This document shows, piece by piece, positions 29,384 through 32,588 of a stretch of DNA of 32,588 nucleotides. The DNA comes from Deltaproteobacteria bacterium (GTDB lineage: Bacteria > Myxococcota_A > UBA796 > SXON01). The position numbers and the translations under genes are program-made. Numbering within the stretch: position 1 is the first letter of the stretch; each line of letters begins with the position of its first letter. The stretch is from contig CANFCK010000035.1 of assembly GCA_947445035.1 (NCBI GenBank), positions 1 to 32,588 of the forward strand. Direction: 5' to 3'. The notes beneath the pieces are model-generated. The model was not told the origin of the DNA, did no database searches, and worked only from the letters and a program-made list of their open reading frames with translations.

Positions 29384-30472
29384 TCAGCGAGGGGCGTTCA
29401 GGATGCCCGGGAACTGCACATTCGCGCGAGGATCGACCCCCTGATAATGCATCTGCGCGGTGCCCACCTCGACCGTGAACTCGAAGTCTGGGAGGTACAC
29501 CCGGTTGTCCCGCGCGATGAGTTGGGCCGGAGGGTTGGGGAACGGGCCGGCAATTTTGAATGCCTGCACCACACAGTCGTCGATGGGTGGCGAGCCGCTG
29601 TCCTCTTTGATTTCGATGCTCTCCAAGATGCCATCGGCGTTGAGCACCACCGAGACATTGGTCCGGAACCGCGGCTTTCCCAAACGCACCGACGATGACA
29701 GATTCGCCAGGTTCTGCTTCCAATAAAAGTTGACTTGCCGACGAATGCGGTTCATGTAGTCCGCGCCGTAGAACTCACGGGTGTTGAGCGCGACGCTGAC
29801 GCCGTACTTTTCGTCGAGCAGGTCATTCTGGGGGGCGCCTCGCACGTCCTGGCGAGACGAGGAGGCGACGGTGGGCGCCGCGAGGCCCTCCTTGTTGGTG
29901 ACGAGGAACTGGGACGGGATGCTGGATTTCGGCGGGCCTTTTCCCTGGGTGTCGGTTTCGACGCCGCCGGCCATCGCGCCCGTGGAGGCGTCGCTGGCGC
30001 CGACGTCCGCCGTTTTTTCGAGTTCCAGTTTGCTTTCTTCGCTGTAGGAGGGCGCCAGGATGTCGGGGTTGATCTTGTACTTGCGCGACCGCGTCTCTTC
30101 GAGGACGGCGTTGTTGTGTTCGGCGAGGTAGTCGGCGTCGACCGGGATCAGATCCTCGCGCGGCGGCGGGGTCTCGACAATTTGGCCGTCGGGGGTCTTC
30201 GGATCCTCCGGCTCCGGTTCGGGCTCGACCTCAACCTCGGGTTCGGCCACCGTGGGGGTCAGGACCGCATCGTAGGTCGGCGGCGTCACATCTCCGGGGA
30301 CGACGTCGCCAGCGAGCAACTGCACGGAAATCGGTCGATCCCAGCCGGGAGGAGTGATCGGCAGGCCCACGATCGCGAGCAGAAGCACCGCAAGCACGTG
30401 CACCAGCACGGACGTCGCTCCCACCCCCAGGAGGGTGAGCGCCGAGCCGCGAGTCCGATCAGCGCGCGCCAT
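29384..30472 (-). CDS. TonB/TolA-family C-terminal domain protein
   Basis: A 362-residue energy-transduction-type protein. An N-terminal signal anchor helix (about 12-38, 'LTLLGVGATSVLVHVLAVLLLAIVGLP') is followed by a Glu/Pro-rich linker ('VEVEPEPEPEDPKTPDG') and a long charged region. The C-terminal domain (about 240-350) starts 'MNRIRRQVNFYWKQNLA', then 'RTNVSVVLNADGILESIEIKEDSGSPPIDDCVVQAFK' and 'GPFPNPPAQLIARD', the TonB/TolA C-terminal fold. Such proteins span the periplasm and pull on outer-membrane partners. It lies 9 bases downstream of another TonB-domain gene. Myxobacterial gliding and outer-membrane uptake machines use similar proteins, but no ExbB/ExbD or TolQ/TolR genes are in view. 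Confidence 0.8.
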   Translation of the reverse strand: MARADRTRGSALTLLGVGATSVLVHVLAVLLLAIVGLPITPPGWDRPISVQLLAGDVVPGDVTPPTYDAVLTPTVAEPEVEVEPEPEPEDPKTPDGQIVETPPPREDLIPVDADYLAEHNNAVLEETRSRKYKINPDILAPSYSEESKLELEKTADVGASDASTGAMAGGVETDTQGKGPPKSSIPSQFLVTNKEGLAAPTVASSSRQDVRGAPQNDLLDEKYGVSVALNTREFYGADYMNRIRRQVNFYWKQNLANLSSSVRLGKPRFRTNVSVVLNADGILESIEIKEDSGSPPIDDCVVQAFKIAGPFPNPPAQLIARDNRVYLPDFEFTVEVGTAQMHYQGVDPRANVQFPGILNAPR

Positions 30473-30481
30473 CGTCTGAGT

Positions 30482-32588
30482 CTACCTCGGAGGGTCCGGG
30501 ACCGCGCGCTGCCCGCGCCGTTGTGCACCATATCGGAAGGTGTAGCGGATCCGAAGAGGGCCGACTCCTGCCGGTGGCGGGGGGACGGCGGCAGGGACGG
30601 CCGCGAGGGCGGCCAGCTGAAGTTCGAGGTCGACGTTTGCGTCGATCATCGCCACGTCCTTTATGGCGCCGTGTTTGTCGATCATGAACTCCACGATCAC
30701 CCTGCCGGTAATGCCGAGGGCCTGTACCTCAAGCGGCACTTTCCACCCCGCCCGGACGAGGTCGTCGACGGGGGCAAACCACACCCCCAGGTCCGTCCGA
30801 CGGACGGCGACCTGCGTCTTGTCGCCTTCGGTCACATTGTCGTCGAGCATGGTGATGTCGGTCCAGCCCGCACCTTCGTCGGTGAAGATCGCCCGTTGGA
30901 CGTCGTCGCCCGCCGTCTCTGCCGGGGTGTCGCTCACCTGGGCGCCAACACCTTCGTCGACCCCGCCTCCTCCGCCCCAGAACCCGTCGTTCTCGGACGC
31001 CGGGCGCGGAACCGGAGCAGGGGCCAGGACCGCTGCGAGCGCGGCAACGACGGCCTCAGAGGGGGCTGGGGTGCTGGTCGGCTTACGCCGGGGCGGCGGC
31101 TTCTTCTTGACCGGAGGCGGCGGGAGTGCTGAGCGCAGTCGCTCGAGATCGGCATCGGAAAGCTCACCCGCCACCCAGAGCCGCAGCCCGCTCGGTCCCG
31201 AAGGGGGGAGGGGCACGACCTCCGCGGTCTGCGCCGCCGCGAATGGGGCCTCCGCGCTCGCGGCTTCCCCCGGCCGTAGGCCAGCGGTTGAGTCGTCGCC
31301 CGTGACCGCCGCGGGGCTTGGCAGGGCGACCGCGTCCCGCGCGATCGGGGCGTCCTTGGCCGACTCGTGACCCTCCGGAATCGGGAGCGCTTCGCCCCGC
31401 GCGCGGGCGTTGCCCGCGCTGCGCTCGACGGTGGTCGGCGCGCGGGTGTCGATCGGCGAGGCGACGTCCTCGTCACCGATGTGGAGGGCATCGGCGACGG
31501 CCTCGGCCTTCGCCGCAGGGGCGCCGGTGCTCCGGGCGAAACGAAGCATCTCGCCGCCGCCGCTCCCTATTCGTTGACCCACGCCGCCCGCGGGTGCGAC
31601 CGGCTCGGAGACCTTTTCGGGCTCCTTGCCGGCGCGGCGGTCTGTCGCCGGGGGTGGCTTGGCCTCGCGGACACCCCCGCCGATTGTCCGGGGCGCGGTC
31701 GTTGCGGTGGGAGCGCGTGCGGCGGGGATGTCGGGCTTGGCGACCGGAGCGGGCTTCGCCGCCGCCGAAGGGGGCTCCTTTGTGGCGCCGGCACGGGGGG
31801 CGGGGGCCTTGTCGGCCGCGACGGGTTCCCGTGCGCTGGCGCTGGGAGGCGTGGGCGCGGGGTCACTCGAGCGGGGACCAGTGGCGCTTTTCGGGCGGGA
31901 CTCGGTCTCTTTGACCAACGAGCTGCCTTTCGAGGCGCGACGCTCGGTGCCGGCGAGGGGTGCGGGAGGAGGGTCGTTTGCGCGGGGGGGCGCTTTGGGG
32001 GGCTCGGGCGGCGGCTTCGGTGTGCTGGGAGCGGCCTTTGCGGCGGCGGCGACGGTGCGCGGTTCCGCTGTGGGCGGGGGCTTGGTCGCTGCGGCCGGCC
32101 GACCTGCCGGGGCGGACTCGGGCGCATCTTTCGCCGGTGCCATCGTCCGGACGGCCGCGTGAGCTGCCCGCTTCGCCAGCTCCGAGGTCGTCCGCCGCTT
32201 CTCGTCGAGGACCGTGGCAGGGGCCGCTTTGGGAGCCGGTTCAGCTGCCTTCGGCGCGGCCCGCTTCGCTGCCGCCGCCCGCTCCGCTGCGGCGCGCTCC
32301 GCCCGCGCCGCGGCCTCCTCCTCCGCCGGCTCTGCTGCCGCCGCCCGCTCCGCTGCGGCGCGCTCCGCTGCGGCGCGCTCCGCGCGCTCCGCGGCCGTCT
32401 CCGGCCGCTCCGCCGCCGCCCGCTCCGCTGCGGCGCGTTCCTGCTCCTCCGGCCGCTCCGCCGCCGCCCGCTCCGCTGCGGCGCGCTCCGCGCGCTTCGC
32501 GGCCGTCTCCGGCCGCTCCGCCGCCGCCCGCTTCGCTGCGGCGCGCTCCGCCGCCCGCTCCACCCGCTCAACCTCCTCAACCTCCTCA
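30482..32588 (-). CDS. Large TonB-domain protein with Ala/Glu/Arg coiled-coil repeats (5' end off window)
   Basis: The frame is open to the window edge; a GTG at 32563 is possible but EEVEEVER precedes it in frame, so more N-terminus probably exists. About 90 residues of charged Ala/Glu/Arg repeats (ERAAAERAAAERP...) would form a long helix. Then comes a Pro/Ala/Lys-rich disordered region, and at the C-terminus a TonB family domain (last 110 residues: 'VRAGWKVPLEVQALGITGRVIVEFMIDKHGAIKDVAMID', ending 'IRYTFRYGAQ'). AGGAGG repeats at 32574-32588 (reverse) may be either coding or a ribosome-binding site. It is the first gene of the TonB-TonB-kinase operon and is likely a periplasm-spanning protein. 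Confidence 0.8.
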   Translation of the reverse strand, partial: EEVEEVERVERAAERAAAKRAAAERPETAAKRAERAAAERAAAERPEEQERAAAERAAAERPETAAERAERAAAERAAAERAAAAEPAEEEAAARAERAAAERAAAAKRAAPKAAEPAPKAAPATVLDEKRRTTSELAKRAAHAAVRTMAPAKDAPESAPAGRPAAATKPPPTAEPRTVAAAAKAAPSTPKPPPEPPKAPPRANDPPPAPLAGTERRASKGSSLVKETESRPKSATGPRSSDPAPTPPSASAREPVAADKAPAPRAGATKEPPSAAAKPAPVAKPDIPAARAPTATTAPRTIGGGVREAKPPPATDRRAGKEPEKVSEPVAPAGGVGQRIGSGGGEMLRFARSTGAPAAKAEAVADALHIGDEDVASPIDTRAPTTVERSAGNARARGEALPIPEGHESAKDAPIARDAVALPSPAAVTGDDSTAGLRPGEAASAEAPFAAAQTAEVVPLPPSGPSGLRLWVAGELSDADLERLRSALPPPPVKKKPPPRRKPTSTPAPSEAVVAALAAVLAPAPVPRPASENDGFWGGGGGVDEGVGAQVSDTPAETAGDDVQRAIFTDEGAGWTDITMLDDNVTEGDKTQVAVRRTDLGVWFAPVDDLVRAGWKVPLEVQALGITGRVIVEFMIDKHGAIKDVAMIDANVDLELQLAALAAVPAAVPPPPAGVGPLRIRYTFRYGAQRRGQRAVPDPPR
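32270..32563 (-). repeat. Degenerate Ala/Glu/Arg coding repeats
   Basis: A minisatellite-like stretch inside the TonB-domain gene. Near-identical DNA blocks of about 40-50 bases (GGCCGCTCCGCCGCCGCCCG and CTCCGCTGCGGCGCG in varying order) recur, encoding units such as ERAAAERAAAERPETAAKRA. The unit is a multiple of three in each copy, so the frame is kept. It resembles helical stalks of periplasm-spanning proteins. Confidence 0.85.

Noticed and set aside
32270..32563. Repeats that superficially resemble a CRISPR array
   Set aside because: The units are of varying length and order, lack unique spacers, and keep one coding frame for an Ala/Glu/Arg helix.
1..32588. In-frame UGA that might encode selenocysteine
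   Set aside because: I looked at the recognised genes for a family motif continuing past a TGA stop and saw none. Stops coincide with family C-termini or overlapping next starts. A systematic search was not possible by eye.

Overview
This is a GC-rich, densely coding bacterial window that looks like Myxococcota (the former Deltaproteobacteria). The lineage is inferred from three things: a secreted protein with a MYXO-CTERM-like tail (Cys, one hydrophobic helix, RRRR), several lipoproteins with Asp-Thr-rich linkers carrying beta-propellers, and a Ser/Thr kinase with a C-terminal PEGA-like domain. No phage, transposase gene or CRISPR array is recognisable.

Layout. 1-4147: the tail of a probable TetR-type regulator, a YhbY-type ribosome-associated RNA-binding protein, then a tightly packed forward set: sugar-nucleotide decarboxylase/epimerase, alanine racemase, MlaE permease and MlaF ATPase. 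All of these relate to the envelope. 4189-5650: an LVIVD-repeat lipoprotein and a selenocysteine tRNA (selC). 5649-8618 (reverse): an M24-fold protein lacking one expected metal ligand, and a lytic transglycosylase. 8619-9691: a poorly coding spacer with a possible 17-codon leader, then an M50-like membrane metalloprotease. 9647-12666 (reverse): a MYXO-CTERM-like surface protein, a biotin carboxylase, a separate biotinyl carrier protein, and the remnant of a hybrid histidine kinase whose core has been deleted. 12724-16959 (forward): four consecutive overlapping lipoprotein genes, one with WxxG-type propeller repeats and three with NHL repeats. 16985-18544 (reverse): MreB and a zinc-ribbon membrane protein. 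18663-20312: an SppA-like S49 peptidase, divergent from the zinc-ribbon gene across an inverted repeat that contains TTGACA on both strands. 20157-25810 (reverse): TatB, TatC, a WD40-like propeller, a second lytic transglycosylase and a small lipoprotein. 25908-26747: a YafJ-like class II glutamine amidotransferase, facing the next block across a long hairpin. 26846-32588 (reverse): two TonB-domain proteins, a Ser/Thr kinase and a small membrane protein in one operon; the first gene runs off the window.

The common theme is cell-envelope building and surface display: peptidoglycan precursor supply and remodelling, lipid transport, Tat export, shape control, energy transduction to the outer membrane and many lipoproteins. 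Two cross-window observations stand out. The lipoprotein and secreted-protein signal peptides are extremely short and mostly uncharged, and for three of them an in-frame stop shows they cannot be longer. The window also carries a selenocysteine tRNA, so the organism probably decodes UGA, although no selenoprotein is recognisable here. All assignments come from reading the sequence and known family motifs; no database search was run.
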